A stretch of DNA of 64,000 bases, taken from NCBI RefSeq assembly GCF_016801775.1, contig NZ_CP069004.1, positions 2,666,001-2,730,000 on the forward strand, read 5' to 3'. The number at the start of each line of letters is the position of its first letter. Within the stretch, counting starts at the first letter, position 1. Of the stretch, positions 26,442 to 37,019 are shown one piece after another. The position numbers and the translations under genes are program-made. Source of the DNA: Sulfitobacter mediterraneus (lineage in GTDB: Bacteria; Pseudomonadota; Alphaproteobacteria; Rhodobacterales; Rhodobacteraceae). The notes below the pieces were generated by a model that searched no databases, was not told the origin of the DNA, and was given only the letters and a program-made list of their open reading frames with translations.

Positions 26442-27599
26442 TCAGGGTAATTTCAGCAACTCTTCCCGTGACAGGGCAAAATCAGAATTGATCCAAGCCT
26501 GTTCCAAATGCTTCAACCGCTGGCCCAGCGCAGGGCCGGAGAACGCAGGCATAAGATCCACCGCATTCACCGGAAAGGTTTTGGCTGCGGCCTGATTGAT
26601 CGTCTCTAATACGAACAGTTCCGGCACTTTTTCCGCGATCACGGACCGGAGCAGCAGCGCCTGCCGCGCCGTTTCTGCGCCGTGCCGATAGGCCAGTTCC
26701 GGCAGGCGCGGACCGGCGAATCCAAGCTCTCGCAACAGGGCAAGCTGTTTGCCATAAGCTTTGCTCAGCCGCAAACGTACGGCCGCATCCTCACCGCCCA
26801 ATACGGATAGCCGGGTAAGCCAATTGGGCGAGAGCCCTATCGCGTCTTCCATATGCACCAGAACAGCCAGCCATCGGTCATCGCTGCCCGGCAACAGCGC
26901 TGCCAACACGCCGGTTTGACGCATCACCGCGACCGCTGGCGCAGGATCCGGCGCTGCCAGCAACTTGGTCATTTCCTGACCCACACGCTCAGCCGAAAGT
27001 GTCTCTAAACCTTGGGTATTTGCAGAAATTGCGGCCAAGGCCTCTTCGTCGAAGCCTTCTTGTTGATCGCCAAACCAGGCCGAAAACCGAAAGAACCTCA
27101 GAATGCGCAAATAGTCTTCCTGGATGCGAGCAGCCGGATCTTCGATAAATCTGATCCGCCGCGCCAAAAGATCGGGAAGACCGTTCAATGGGTCCACAAC
27201 CGCGCCCAGCGCATCTGCATAAAGCGCATTCATCGTAAAATCCCGGCGGCGCGCGTCGTCGGTGATGTCTTTGGAAAACGCCACAGTCGCGCGGCGCCCG
27301 TCTGTCTCGACATCTCGCCGGAAGGTGGTGATTTCAAATGGTTTGCCGCCCGCAACGACGGTCACGGTGCCATGGTCGATCCCGGTTGGGATCGCCTTCA
27401 TGCCTGCGTCCTTTGCCAATTGAATGACCTCTGTCGGCAAAGCGTCGGTTGACATGTCCACATCGCTGTCTGCCAGACCCAAAAGCGCATTGCGCACGCA
27501 GCCGCCGACATAGAAAATCCGGTGCCCGCCCTCTTGGATCACCCGGCAAACAGCCTGTGCATCCTTGTCCTTCAGCCAGCTTGTGCCGGGAGGAATCAC
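26442..27599 (-). CDS. CCA tRNA nucleotidyltransferase / poly(A) polymerase family
   Basis: A 385-residue class II nucleotidyltransferase that adds or repairs the CCA end of tRNA. FYVGGCVRNALLG near 30-42 and DSDVDMSTDA give the nucleotide-binding loop and the metal-binding Asp-x-Asp. RRDFTMNALYAD and the head-domain helices follow. I prefer the GTG start at 27599, which shares GTGA with the Nudix gene stop; an ATG at 27620 would add seven residues and overlap more. It is the last gene of the hslO-Nudix-CCA group. Confidence 0.93.
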   Translation of the reverse strand: MIPPGTSWLKDKDAQAVCRVIQEGGHRIFYVGGCVRNALLGLADSDVDMSTDALPTEVIQLAKDAGMKAIPTGIDHGTVTVVAGGKPFEITTFRRDVETDGRRATVAFSKDITDDARRRDFTMNALYADALGAVVDPLNGLPDLLARRIRFIEDPAARIQEDYLRILRFFRFSAWFGDQQEGFDEEALAAISANTQGLETLSAERVGQEMTKLLAAPDPAPAVAVMRQTGVLAALLPGSDDRWLAVLVHMEDAIGLSPNWLTRLSVLGGEDAAVRLRLSKAYGKQLALLRELGFAGPRLPELAYRHGAETARQALLLRSVIAEKVPELFVLETINQAAAKTFPVNAVDLMPAFSGPALGQRLKHLEQAWINSDFALSREELLKLP

Positions 27600-28192
27600 A
27601 ATGTCATTTGATTTGACCATGCCCGCAACATACGCGCGGTTGCGCCCCAGATGTAATAGGGTCCGTAGGGCACAACAAAATAATGCCGCCGGGTGCCCCG
27701 CCAGCGCCGAGACTGCACCAGATAATTACCCGGATCAAGCACATGGTCCAGCGGCACAGAGAACACCTCTTCGACCTCACCGGGCTCTGGTTTGATCTCG
27801 AATCTGTCTCTAACAAAGGCAATTACAGGTGTGACATCAAAACTGGTGACAGTTTCATGCGTGGGCAGAACACCCAGAACATCCACAATATCACGTGGCA
27901 GGCCGATCTCTTCTTCGGCCTCACGCAGGGCCGCGGCAATCACGTCGACATCGCCTTCGTCCTGCTTGCCACCCGGAAAGGCGATTTGCCCCGGATGGTG
28001 TTTGAGCGCTGATGACCTTTTGGTGAGGATCAGCTCAAGCCTGCCATCAACCTCATGAATCGGCGCCAGAACCCCCGCCGGGCGCAATGTGCGCCCCTCA
28101 GGTAAAACCACATCAGGGTTCAGATCGAAATCCGATGATGACGATCCACTGCGCAGCAAGGCCGCGCGGATATCGTCAATCTGTTTATGCAC
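27596..28192 (-). CDS. Nudix hydrolase, coenzyme A pyrophosphatase type
   Basis: A 198-residue Nudix protein. The Nudix box FPGGKQDEGD, ALREAEEEIGL is complete, and the preceding ILTKRSSALKHHPGQIAFPGG is the NudL/YeaB (CoA pyrophosphatase) signature. The start has no ATG: GTG codons at 28192 and 28195 follow a GAGG, and a TTG lies at 28216. I use 28192. It overlaps the hslO stop by 8 bases and the CCA gene by 4, so the three are coupled. Confidence 0.9.
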   Translation of the reverse strand: MHKQIDDIRAALLRSGSSSSDFDLNPDVVLPEGRTLRPAGVLAPIHEVDGRLELILTKRSSALKHHPGQIAFPGGKQDEGDVDVIAAALREAEEEIGLPRDIVDVLGVLPTHETVTSFDVTPVIAFVRDRFEIKPEPGEVEEVFSVPLDHVLDPGNYLVQSRRWRGTRRHYFVVPYGPYYIWGATARMLRAWSNQMTL

Positions 28193-29180
28193 CACCTGTT
28201 TCGGCCTCAAACCCAACGCTTGCCGGATCCATATCGTAATGCGCTCCGCAGAACTGGCAGTCCGCTGTCACGCGCCCGTCATCGGTGGTCATCTTTTCGA
28301 TGTCCTTGGCAGAATAGATCGACAGGCTTTGCCGCACACGATCTTCGGAACAGGTGCAGCCAAACCGCACGGCCTGAGCATCGAATACGCGCGGTTGCTC
28401 TTCATGGAACAATCGCAGCAGCAGATCTGTTGGCGGCACGCTTGGCCCGATCAATTCGAAATCTTCAACCGTGTTGAGCAACATGTTCACACGGTTCCAG
28501 TTCTCTTCCTCATCGCCGTCCACCAGATCGCTGGCGCTCAGCACATCGCCATTTCCCTCTCCCGATGCGGCAAAGGGCGACGCTTTGGGCATATGTTGAA
28601 GCATCACGCCACCTGCCCGCCAATGCTCGGCCTTGTCGGGGCTGGAAGACCGGCCAAAGCTCAGCGAAAAACGTGTTGGCAATTGTTCGGACTGCGCAAA
28701 ATACGCCTCTGCACAAGACGCCAATGACTCTCCCGTGAGCGGGGTAATACCCTGATAGGGAGTCATGCCCTCGCCCTGATCGATCATGATTGCAAAGTAC
28801 CCTTCGCCGACCTGATCAATCGGCGCACCATCCGTCAGGCGATCCGTGTCATAGCTGGCATAAGCTCGAATGCGGGCTGAACGGCCATCTTCGTCCGGGC
28901 CGTAATAATCAGTGGCGATCATCCGCACTGGCCCTTTCGACTGTACCTGCAAGGACAGTTTCCAACGCAGTTTCATGGTCTGGCCGATCAATGCGGTCAG
29001 CAAGGCCATCTCTGCCACCAGCGCTTCGACCTGCGCAGGATAGTCGTGTTGTTTGAGAATGCCATCAAGCACACCGTCAAGCCGCGCCACACGGCCACGG
29101 ATATCCGCGTGATCCAACTGAAACGGCAGAACGCTGTCGTCCCATGCGAGCTGTTGAGTGGGCTGGTGAGGAGAGGTCAT
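28185..29180 (-). CDS. hslO: Redox-regulated chaperone Hsp33
   Basis: Hsp33 is a cytosolic holdase switched on by oxidation. The 331-residue length is a little above the usual 290. The zinc-binding cysteines are seen as CTCSED and CQFCGA near the C-terminus (CxC and CxxC). The N-terminal region LDGVLDGILKQHDYPAQVEALVAEM is typical. Context: it leads a three-gene operon (hslO, Nudix CoA pyrophosphatase, CCA-transferase) and diverges from another Nudix gene. Confidence 0.96.
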   Translation of the reverse strand: MTSPHQPTQQLAWDDSVLPFQLDHADIRGRVARLDGVLDGILKQHDYPAQVEALVAEMALLTALIGQTMKLRWKLSLQVQSKGPVRMIATDYYGPDEDGRSARIRAYASYDTDRLTDGAPIDQVGEGYFAIMIDQGEGMTPYQGITPLTGESLASCAEAYFAQSEQLPTRFSLSFGRSSSPDKAEHWRAGGVMLQHMPKASPFAASGEGNGDVLSASDLVDGDEEENWNRVNMLLNTVEDFELIGPSVPPTDLLLRLFHEEQPRVFDAQAVRFGCTCSEDRVRQSLSIYSAKDIEKMTTDDGRVTADCQFCGAHYDMDPASVGFEAETGGA

Positions 29181-29272
29181 GGGGGTTTCCTTATCGGGGG
29201 CCGCTTGGCATACCGCGTCTATATAGGGGCGGCAACCCGTGGATAAAGGGGCCGTTTCAACAGGAGGCGTTG

Positions 29273-29716
29273 ATGATCAGACGGATTGGGGAAACACCCC
29301 GCTGGGACAAGTCTTATCGCGTCCGGCCAGGGGCTTATGCGATCTTGCCGTTGAAGGGTCGCTTTTTGATGACCGCGCAGATGGAGCCGCAGGTTGATGT
29401 GCAGCTGCCCGGCGGCGGCATTGATCCCGGCGAATCGCCCTTGCAGGCCCTGCACCGCGAGGTTCTCGAAGAGATCGGCTGGCGCATCGCGCAACCCCGG
29501 CGCTTGGGGGCGTTCCGGCGTTTTGTGTTCATGCCTGAATATGACCTTTGGGCAGAAAAGCTGTGCCATGTTTATGTCGCACACCCCGTGCGCCAGATCG
29601 CGGATCCGATTGAACCGGATCATGCGACGCTGGTCTTGTCCGGCTCTGACGCGGTGACGGCGTTGGGCAACGATGGCGATCGGATGTTCTTGTCGCGCTA
29701 CTTGGGCCAGCGTTAG
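29273..29716 (+). CDS. Nudix hydrolase of unknown substrate
   Basis: A 147-residue Nudix protein with box GGGIDPGESPLQALHREV, LEEIGW (about 43-66), with all metal ligands. It is short with a simple fold and no other domain. Its ATG at 29273 follows CAGGAGG, the strongest ribosome binding site in this part. It diverges from hslO and converges with the REC-PP2C gene, overlapping its stop by 4 bases. It is too divergent from MutT, RppH and CoA pyrophosphatase to assign a substrate. Confidence 0.88.
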   Translation: MIRRIGETPRWDKSYRVRPGAYAILPLKGRFLMTAQMEPQVDVQLPGGGIDPGESPLQALHREVLEEIGWRIAQPRRLGAFRRFVFMPEYDLWAEKLCHVYVAHPVRQIADPIEPDHATLVLSGSDAVTALGNDGDRMFLSRYLGQR

Positions 29717-30990
29717 TCAGGCCCGGAGAATTCGAAAAGGATGCCGGAAATGTCATCGGGAAACTCGTTTGTGCCCGAAAAGCAGGACAGTTCCCAAACC
29801 AAAGCCTCAAACAGGTCATGACCATTAACCCCCTGCAATGCATTGAGGATTGCCGCCAACCCGTCCTCATCCAACATCTGATCATTGGCGTCAGGGCATT
29901 CTGTCACCCCGTCTGACAATATCAGCAAACGATCACCGGGGCGCAGAGACAATTCAAACTGCTCAAAGGGGATGCCCTGCAATAATCCCACAGGAAAACC
30001 ACCCGTGCCGGATTGTTCGATTGTGCCGTCGGCCCGTTGCACCACCGGATGCGGATGACCCGCCTGGGCGATCTGCACGTTGCCAGTACTCAGATCAATA
30101 TTGGCGAGCATCAGTGTGAAATAATGCTCCGTTTCCATTTCGTTCAGCACAAGTTGATTTAGAGCAGTGACCACTTCAGCAGGCGGGCGCAGGGCATAAA
30201 CCCCATCTTCCGACCGCTGCAACGCGATGTTCTGATCCGGGGCGGTGGCGGACAGATAACCGGCCAACCGCGCCGTCATCAGGGCCGAACTGATACCATG
30301 GCCGGACACATCGATTGCAAACAGGCCCAGCTGACGGTCCCCCACAGGGTAAAACCCGACCAGATCCCCCCCGACATGGCCACTTGGCCGTAGCAAAAGC
30401 GACAATTGCCCTTGGTCAAACGTGGCGCTGCGTTGACGCAGGAGGGATTGCTGCAGCTTTTTCGCCTCAAGAAGATCAGAATCGAGAGAATCGTAGACAC
30501 GCTGCAATTCATCCAGTGTTTCGCTGATCACCCGGTTGGTGTGCGACAGCTCTCGCTGCATATCGATGATCCGTTCGCCCGCCGTAATGCGGGCCCGCAA
30601 TTCATTGGCATCAACCGGCTTGGTCAAAAAATCATCAGCACCTGAATCAAGCCCCTTGGCCACCTCCGCCTTTTCGCTTTTGGAGGTCAGAAGGATAAAA
30701 TAGGTATAGCTCTCATTTTCCAGATCACGGAACACTTCGCAAAATTCCAGACCGGACATACCCGGCATCATCCAATCGCTTAATATCAGATCGGGCATTC
30801 GTTTGCGGCAGGCCGCCAGCGCCTCCTCGCCCGATGCGGCCTCGATCACCTCAAACCCCCACCGCGCCAAAGACGACATCAGGATGCGCCGTTGCAGGCG
30901 GCTGTCATCAACAACCAACACCACCCTTACGGCGGCCTCATGTGCATCCAACCGGCCTTGACCGATAGATGCCGTTATACCCTGAACCAT
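29713..30990 (-). CDS. Response regulator with C-terminal PP2C (SpoIIE-type) phosphatase, RbaY-like
   Basis: A 425-residue two-domain protein. The receiver domain has the acidic pair VVDDS at 26-30 and the phospho-acceptor Asp72 in SDWMMPG, with ILLTSK later. After a coiled-coil linker (about 150-200) comes a PP2C domain with GGDLVGFYPVG, DVSGHGISSALMTA and LILSDGVTE, all metal-binding motifs intact. The architecture is that of RbaY of Rhodobacter capsulatus, which acts with an anti-sigma partner-switch and affects gene-transfer-agent production. No kinase or antagonist gene is nearby. It diverges from an Hpt gene, the likely source of phosphate. Confidence 0.93.
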   Translation of the reverse strand: MVQGITASIGQGRLDAHEAAVRVVLVVDDSRLQRRILMSSLARWGFEVIEAASGEEALAACRKRMPDLILSDWMMPGMSGLEFCEVFRDLENESYTYFILLTSKSEKAEVAKGLDSGADDFLTKPVDANELRARITAGERIIDMQRELSHTNRVISETLDELQRVYDSLDSDLLEAKKLQQSLLRQRSATFDQGQLSLLLRPSGHVGGDLVGFYPVGDRQLGLFAIDVSGHGISSALMTARLAGYLSATAPDQNIALQRSEDGVYALRPPAEVVTALNQLVLNEMETEHYFTLMLANIDLSTGNVQIAQAGHPHPVVQRADGTIEQSGTGGFPVGLLQGIPFEQFELSLRPGDRLLILSDGVTECPDANDQMLDEDGLAAILNALQGVNGHDLFEALVWELSCFSGTNEFPDDISGILFEFSGPD

Positions 30991-31137
30991 AGGCCCCCAG
31001 CACAGATGATGGCGAATGGCGCTTGTTATGGTCCGGGGTCTTAAGACCGGGTGAAAGCTAAAATCCAACGCAATCTCCACAAAAATCGCAGGAGATTATT
31101 CAGGTTCAAGGCGGACAATTGGCCTTGAAAGGATCTT

Positions 31138-31473
31138 ATGATGCTGGATTGGGATCGCATTTCAAACCTGCGAAACGAAGTCGGCCCGGACGATTTTGGC
31201 GAGGTCGTGGATCTCTTCCTCGAAGAGGCGGACAGCGTGACGTTGACCCTTACTGCACAAGCAGGCGACCGAAACCTGGAAGAGGCCCTGCACTTTCTCA
31301 AGGGCAGCGCGCTAACGCTCGGGTTTTGCGATCTCTCCGATCTATGTCAAATCAGCGAAACCCTTGCTTCAAAAGGGCGCGCCCATGAGATTGATCTTGG
31401 GCCGATTTTGGTATCTTACGAGACCTCAAAATCACGATTTCTGGCGGAGTTGCCAAGCGCCTTTGACCCTTAA
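31138..31473 (+). CDS. Histidine phosphotransfer (Hpt) domain protein
   Basis: A single-domain 111-residue Hpt protein. The phosphorylatable histidine is His52 in LHFLKGSALTLGF, the HxxKGSA pattern of Hpt domains. Such proteins shuttle phosphate between receivers. AAAGGA lies 6 bases before tandem ATGs. It is divergent from the REC-PP2C gene with about 147 bases between starts, so the pair probably shares control and a phosphorelay. Its donor kinase is not in the window. The C-terminus overlaps the SDR gene by 4 bases, tail to tail. Confidence 0.9.
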   Translation: MMLDWDRISNLRNEVGPDDFGEVVDLFLEEADSVTLTLTAQAGDRNLEEALHFLKGSALTLGFCDLSDLCQISETLASKGRAHEIDLGPILVSYETSKSRFLAELPSAFDP

Positions 31474-32282
31474 ACCAGCTTGTAAAACGACTCGACGCTG
31501 ATCTCGCCAAAGGTGTCTTTTGCCTTGGCCCGCAACATCTGCATCCCACCGATCCACCGGTCATGATCCAGTGCCCGGTGGCGGGTGTATTCCGCCACAT
31601 CGGGATGCGACAAAATCAGAAACCTGTCTGCCTCGACCCCCTCAACAACAGCCGCCGCCACATCGTCCGCTGTCAGCAGATTGGCCTGCGCGGCGGCATC
31701 GGCGTCAGACAACCCCAGCAAAGGCGTCGCCACATATTGCGGACAAACAACGGAGGCTTTGATCCCATCCGCCCCATGCGTGATGGCCAAGGATTCTGCA
31801 AAGCTGACCGCGGCATGTTTGGTCGCGGAATAGGCTGCGTCGCCGATCTGGTTCAGCAATCCTGCCGCGGACGCCACATTGACCAGATGCCCTGATTTTC
31901 GCGCAATCATATCCGGCAGCAAAGCCCGGCAAGCATAAACATGCGCCATCACATGCACCTGCCAATTCAACATCCAATGCTCATCCGGTTGCGATGCTGC
32001 ATGGCTTGGATCACCTCGCCCAAGCCCCGCATTAGAGACAAAAATATCAACCGGTCCGTGGGCCGCTTCGGCCTTCGTAATCAGCTTTTGAATAGCGTTT
32101 TCGTTGCGCACATCACAAGGCACCGCGACCCCGCCAATCTCTTGTGCAACTGACTTTGCCTTGTCGCCGTCAATGTCCGAAACGGTAACTCGCGCGCCCT
32201 TTGTCGCGGCCAAGCGGGCCAAGGCCGCCCCGATCCCACTGCCCGCACCGGTGATGACAACGGATGCATCTTTAAACTTCAT
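31470..32282 (-). CDS. Short-chain dehydrogenase/reductase
   Basis: A 270-residue SDR. The cofactor motif TGAGSGIG is at 11-18, NAG near 89, and the catalytic Ser and YxxxK (AYSATKHAA, near 152) are present. The acidic residue after the second strand (VSDIDGDK) favours NAD over NADP. The substrate is unknown: SDRs are too diverse to assign. It is 9 bases downstream of ilvA on the same strand, and may be cotranscribed with it. Confidence 0.92.
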   Translation of the reverse strand: MKFKDASVVITGAGSGIGAALARLAATKGARVTVSDIDGDKAKSVAQEIGGVAVPCDVRNENAIQKLITKAEAAHGPVDIFVSNAGLGRGDPSHAASQPDEHWMLNWQVHVMAHVYACRALLPDMIARKSGHLVNVASAAGLLNQIGDAAYSATKHAAVSFAESLAITHGADGIKASVVCPQYVATPLLGLSDADAAAQANLLTADDVAAAVVEGVEADRFLILSHPDVAEYTRHRALDHDRWIGGMQMLRAKAKDTFGEISVESFYKLV

Positions 32283-32291
32283 ATCGGCCCC

Positions 32292-33524
<1,233 letters not shown>

Positions 33525-33647
33525 AAAACCGCCTTTACCAGTGTTTTCTGTCGATAGGGCGGCAATACGCCCCGGTCAACGGCCCCTTATCTTGCCCGTG
33601 CCCTGAAAAAACGCTAGGCCGCGAGACGAACTGGAAAGGGAATCTTC

Positions 33648-34916
33648 ATGTCCGCGCCTAAAAAAGTTGTGCTCGCCTACTCCGGCGGGCTTGATACCTC
33701 GATCATCCTCAAGTGGCTGCAAACCGAATATGGCTGTGAGGTTGTCACATTCACCGCCGATCTCGGCCAGGGAGAAGAGCTGGAGCCAGCCCGCGCCAAG
33801 GCTGAAATGATGGGTGCATCCGAAATTTTCATCGAAGATGTGCGCGAAGAATTTGTGCGCGATTTCGTATTCCCGATGTTCCGCGCCAATGCGGTCTATG
33901 AGGGGCTCTACCTGCTTGGCACCTCCATCGCGCGCCCCTTGATTTCCAAGCGTCTGGTTGAGATCGCCGAAGCAACCGGCGCTGATGCCGTGGCCCATGG
34001 TGCAACCGGAAAAGGCAACGATCAGGTGCGATTTGAACTGGCCGCCTATGCCTTGAACCCGGAAATTAAAGTAATCGCCCCTTGGCGTGAATGGGATTTG
34101 ACCAGCCGGACCAAGCTGATCGACTTTGCCGAAAAGAACCAGATCCCGATTGCCAAGGACAAACGCGGCGAGGCACCCTTTAGCGTTGATGCCAACCTGC
34201 TGCACACCTCATCCGAAGGTAAAGTGCTTGAAGATCCGGCCGTGGATGCACCTGACTATGTCTATCAGCGCACCGTGAATCCCGAAGATGCGCCCGATAC
34301 GCCGGAATTCATCGAAGTTGGTTTTGAAAAAGGTGATGCCGTTTCGATCAACGGCGAGGCGATGAGCCCTGCCGAGATCCTGACCAAGCTGAATGAACTG
34401 GGCGGCAAGCACGGTTGTGGCCGTCTGGATCTGGTTGAGGGCCGTTTTGTTGGCATGAAATCACGTGGCATCTATGAAACGCCCGGCGGCACACTGCTAC
34501 TTGAGGCGCATCGCGGCATCGAATCGATCACCCTTGATCGCGGCGCGGCACATCTCAAGGATGAGTTGATGCCACGCTATGCTGAACTGATCTACAACGG
34601 CTTCTGGTTCAGCCCGGAGCGCGAGATGCTGCAGGCGGCCATCGACAAGAGCCAGGAACATGTGTCCGGTACGGTGCGTTTGAAGCTGTACAAAGGATCC
34701 GTGCGCACTGTTGGTCGTTGGTCCGACGAAAGCCTCTATTCCGAACAGCACGTGACCTTCGAAGATGACCGCGGTGCCTATGACCAGAAAGATGCCGAAG
34801 GGTTTATCCGGATCAACGCCCTCCGTCTGCGCCTGCTGGCCGCCCGTGATCAGCGGCGCGGTGAGGCAACTGGCAAAGATGTTGTGCCGGATCGCGGTCT
34901 GCCACGGTTCGATTGA
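33648..34916 (+). CDS. argG: Argininosuccinate synthase
   Basis: ArgG joins citrulline and aspartate with ATP in arginine synthesis. The 422-residue product carries the ATP loop AYSGGLDTS at 9-17, and [14 protein letters not shown]. The normal end RLRLLAARD is followed by about 20 extra residues ([20 protein letters not shown]), which is longer than the usual 400-407. AAGGGA precedes the ATG. It diverges from ilvA. argJ at 4.7 kb is the other arginine gene in view. Confidence 0.97.
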   Translation: MSAPKKVVLAYSGGLDTSIILKWLQTEYGCEVVTFTADLGQGEELEPARAKAEMMGASEIFIEDVREEFVRDFVFPMFRANAVYEGLYLLGTSIARPLISKRLVEIAEATGADAVAHGATGKGNDQVRFELAAYALNPEIKVIAPWREWDLTSRTKLIDFAEKNQIPIAKDKRGEAPFSVDANLLHTSSEGKVLEDPAVDAPDYVYQRTVNPEDAPDTPEFIEVGFEKGDAVSINGEAMSPAEILTKLNELGGKHGCGRLDLVEGRFVGMKSRGIYETPGGTLLLEAHRGIESITLDRGAAHLKDELMPRYAELIYNGFWFSPEREMLQAAIDKSQEHVSGTVRLKLYKGSVRTVGRWSDESLYSEQHVTFEDDRGAYDQKDAEGFIRINALRLRLLAARDQRRGEATGKDVVPDRGLPRFD

Positions 34917-34928
34917 TCGATATCCGAT

Positions 34929-34958
34929 AAAAAAGGCCCGGACAGGTTTTGTCCGGGC
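34929..34958 (-). terminator. Terminator of the 137-residue secreted protein gene
   Basis: GCCCGGACA (34936-34944) pairs with TGTCCGGGC (34950-34958) around a GGTTT loop, 9 bp. Read on the minus strand the stem is followed by six T after one C, so it fits the gene ending at 35012. On the plus strand, after argG, only the stem is present, without a T tract. Confidence 0.85.
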
Positions 34959-35011
34959 AAGTTAGCAACGGCGCCGCCCCTTCTGGCAACGAAAGGCACG
35001 GCGCCCAGCCG

Positions 35012-35425
35012 TTACTTGGCGGTGATGACTGTCATCACCAGCTTCCCATCAGGTTTGATCGGGCCGTCCTCTTTGGCACCCAGCGTGTATTCAAACACCC
35101 CGGTTTTCATCCCGCCTGCCTCGGCATGAACCATAAGCATCAGCATCTCGCCGGGTTTGACCTCTTCTTGCAAGATCGCGGCAACATCAGCGGTTTCACC
35201 AGCACGCAGTGGTGCATAGCCCACAACCGGACCCGGCTTCATGTCGGCACCAGTGCGATGCACAACCAGCCAACCGTTTTCGCCTGCGACAACTTTTTCT
35301 GCGCTGACCACGCCGTTTGACACGTCCTGATCAGACGCTTCGACCATTGGTGTTGCGTGGGCGGCAGCAAAGGCGGCACCCGTGCTCAAAACCAGTGCAG
35401 CGGCGGCATTCCATAGAGTATTCAT
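35012..35425 (-). CDS. Secreted protein of unknown function
   Basis: A 137-residue protein with a signal peptide (MNTLWNAAAALVLSTGAAFAAA, cleavage near 22). The mature part is a single beta-rich domain (KVVAGENGWLVVHRT, VVGYAPLRAGETADVAAIL, VMTVITAK). It resembles the DUF7282-type periplasmic domain, but I am not certain. AAGGGAGATCGTA precedes the ATG. It has its own terminator (34929-34958), so it is probably monocistronic. Confidence 0.85.
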   Translation of the reverse strand: MNTLWNAAAALVLSTGAAFAAAHATPMVEASDQDVSNGVVSAEKVVAGENGWLVVHRTGADMKPGPVVGYAPLRAGETADVAAILQEEVKPGEMLMLMVHAEAGGMKTGVFEYTLGAKEDGPIKPDGKLVMTVITAK

Positions 35426-35496
35426 TACGATCTCCCTTGTTAATGATGGTGAAGGCACGAAGGTGCTGTAGGGAGAGTTTCAAAAAATTTGTAAAA

Positions 35497-36189
35497 TTAT
35501 TTCATGCGGCGGTCCCAAAGCCGCTGATAATGCGGCAACGCCTGATCCAGCAAGGGCTGCAAATTCACAGGCAAGTCCGGTAATGGCCCCTCTGCTCCGG
35601 CAAAACCGGTGCTTTGGTGCACCGCCCCATACCAGTGCGACGCCCAAATCCCATCCTCGACGCGCGGCCCCGCCGGCCAATGCAGCATCGCCGGATCAAA
35701 CGGAAGATCAATGGCAGCGCAAAGTTTGCGCAACATCGCGTCTGGGTCGGCGCGGATATCGGTGCTGTCGATCACCAAACCGCCAATGCGATCAAACAAT
35801 CGCGTTTGTTGCGCATAGCCGATATCATGCAACGTCGGCGCTTCGCGTTTCGCCGCATAGCTGGCAATCACCCGTGCCGGATGGCGGATCAGGTGAATAT
35901 TGACGCATTCCTCCGCCCACTCCATGGGAAATCCGTCAATCATATGGTGTGGCATATGTTTCATATACAAATGCGGCGTCCCGCCTTCACGGCAGGTTTG
36001 TGCAACCTTGACCGGATCATTCTCATGGGCGTCCAGAATGTCATGCCGCATCGGGTGTTCGATGCCGGTATGTAGCAGATAGGGCGCATAGAACGGCTCA
36101 TCCATCACTGCAAAATCCGGGCGTGCACCAAAACTGTACATCATTGCCGTGCTCAGATTGCGTGGCCCCGACCACATCGCAATTCGCAT
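35497..36189 (-). CDS. Sulfotransferase-family protein
   Basis: A 230-residue cytosolic protein. WSGPRNLSTAMMYSFGARPD at 6-25 is a P-loop-like 5'-phosphosulfate binding region, and HLIRHPARVIASY near 113 matches the second PAPS motif (3'-phosphate loop). Members transfer a sulfo group from PAPS to a small molecule; the acceptor is unknown. The start at 36189 is chosen because MRIAMWSGPRN aligns with the family; a longer frame would cross the msrA promoter. It is divergent from msrA. Confidence 0.87.
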   Translation of the reverse strand: MRIAMWSGPRNLSTAMMYSFGARPDFAVMDEPFYAPYLLHTGIEHPMRHDILDAHENDPVKVAQTCREGGTPHLYMKHMPHHMIDGFPMEWAEECVNIHLIRHPARVIASYAAKREAPTLHDIGYAQQTRLFDRIGGLVIDSTDIRADPDAMLRKLCAAIDLPFDPAMLHWPAGPRVEDGIWASHWYGAVHQSTGFAGAEGPLPDLPVNLQPLLDQALPHYQRLWDRRMK

Positions 36190-36353
36190 CTCTTTTCTCT
36201 CTTTTTCTCGTCGCAGACCAAGGGCGACGCTAGAAATGTTACGACAGCAAGCCAAGCGGTAAATTGCCTTCACCACCGCGTGACTTGGCGGGAGTCGCTC
36301 TTGCGCTAGCTCAGTCTGAACGGCAGCCTCATCGCATCCAAGAGGAGCAGACA

Positions 36354-37019
36354 ATGACGAAACTCTCCAACTTCAAGGCCATTGCCCTAGCCGCATTGAT
36401 CGTGATCGGCATTTGCGCCCGTGCCCCCCATGCTTATGCTGCTGGCACCGAAACGCTCGTGGTCGCTGGCGGCTGTTTCTGGTGCGTTGAATCAGACTTT
36501 GAATCTGTCAAAGGGGTCAAGGAAGCGGTGTCAGGTTTCGCTGGCGGCACAACCAAGAACCCTACCTACAAGCAGGTGACATCCGGCGGCACCGGTCATT
36601 ACGAAGTGGTCCAGATCCAGTTCGACCCCGCGGTGGTCAGCCGTGATACGATCCTGTCGCTGTTTTTCCGATCCATCGATCCGACGGACGCGGGCGGGCA
36701 ATTCTGTGACCGCGGTCCGACCTACCGTTCAGCAATCTTTGCCAATGGGCCCGCCCAGAAAGCCGCCGCTGAAAAGGCCAAGGCAGAGGCCCAGGCCGCA
36801 TTGGGGCAAAAAGTCGTCACCCCGATCCTGCCCGCTGCACCATTCTATGCCGCCGATGATTATCATCAGGATTATTACAAAAGCAGTGAACGCCTCGCCT
36901 TCAGCAGCGTCGGAGTTGGTGTGAAAAAGGCGGTTGCATACAAACGGTATCGCAAGGGCTGTGGCCGTGACAAACGGGTCAAACAGCTGTGGGGTGCAAA
37001 TGCGCCCTTCGTGAACTAG
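36354..37019 (+). CDS. msrA: Peptide methionine sulfoxide reductase MsrA, exported form
   Basis: MsrA reduces methionine-S-sulfoxide. The active-site motif GCFWC (Cys41, Cys44) and the TGHYEVVQ and YHQDYY signatures are present in a 221-residue protein. A signal peptide precedes them (IALAALIVIGICARAPHAYAAG, cleavage near 30), so it probably works in the periplasm. AGAGGAG lies 8 bases before the ATG. No msrB is adjacent. Its end overlaps the ribokinase stop by 4 bases, tail to tail. Confidence 0.95.
   Translation: MTKLSNFKAIALAALIVIGICARAPHAYAAGTETLVVAGGCFWCVESDFESVKGVKEAVSGFAGGTTKNPTYKQVTSGGTGHYEVVQIQFDPAVVSRDTILSLFFRSIDPTDAGGQFCDRGPTYRSAIFANGPAQKAAAEKAKAEAQAALGQKVVTPILPAAPFYAADDYHQDYYKSSERLAFSSVGVGVKKAVAYKRYRKGCGRDKRVKQLWGANAPFVN

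Noticed and set aside
29236-29246. DnaA-box-like CGTGGATAA upstream of the Nudix gene
   Set aside because: Single near-match in a GC-rich setting without an A/T tract; expected by chance.
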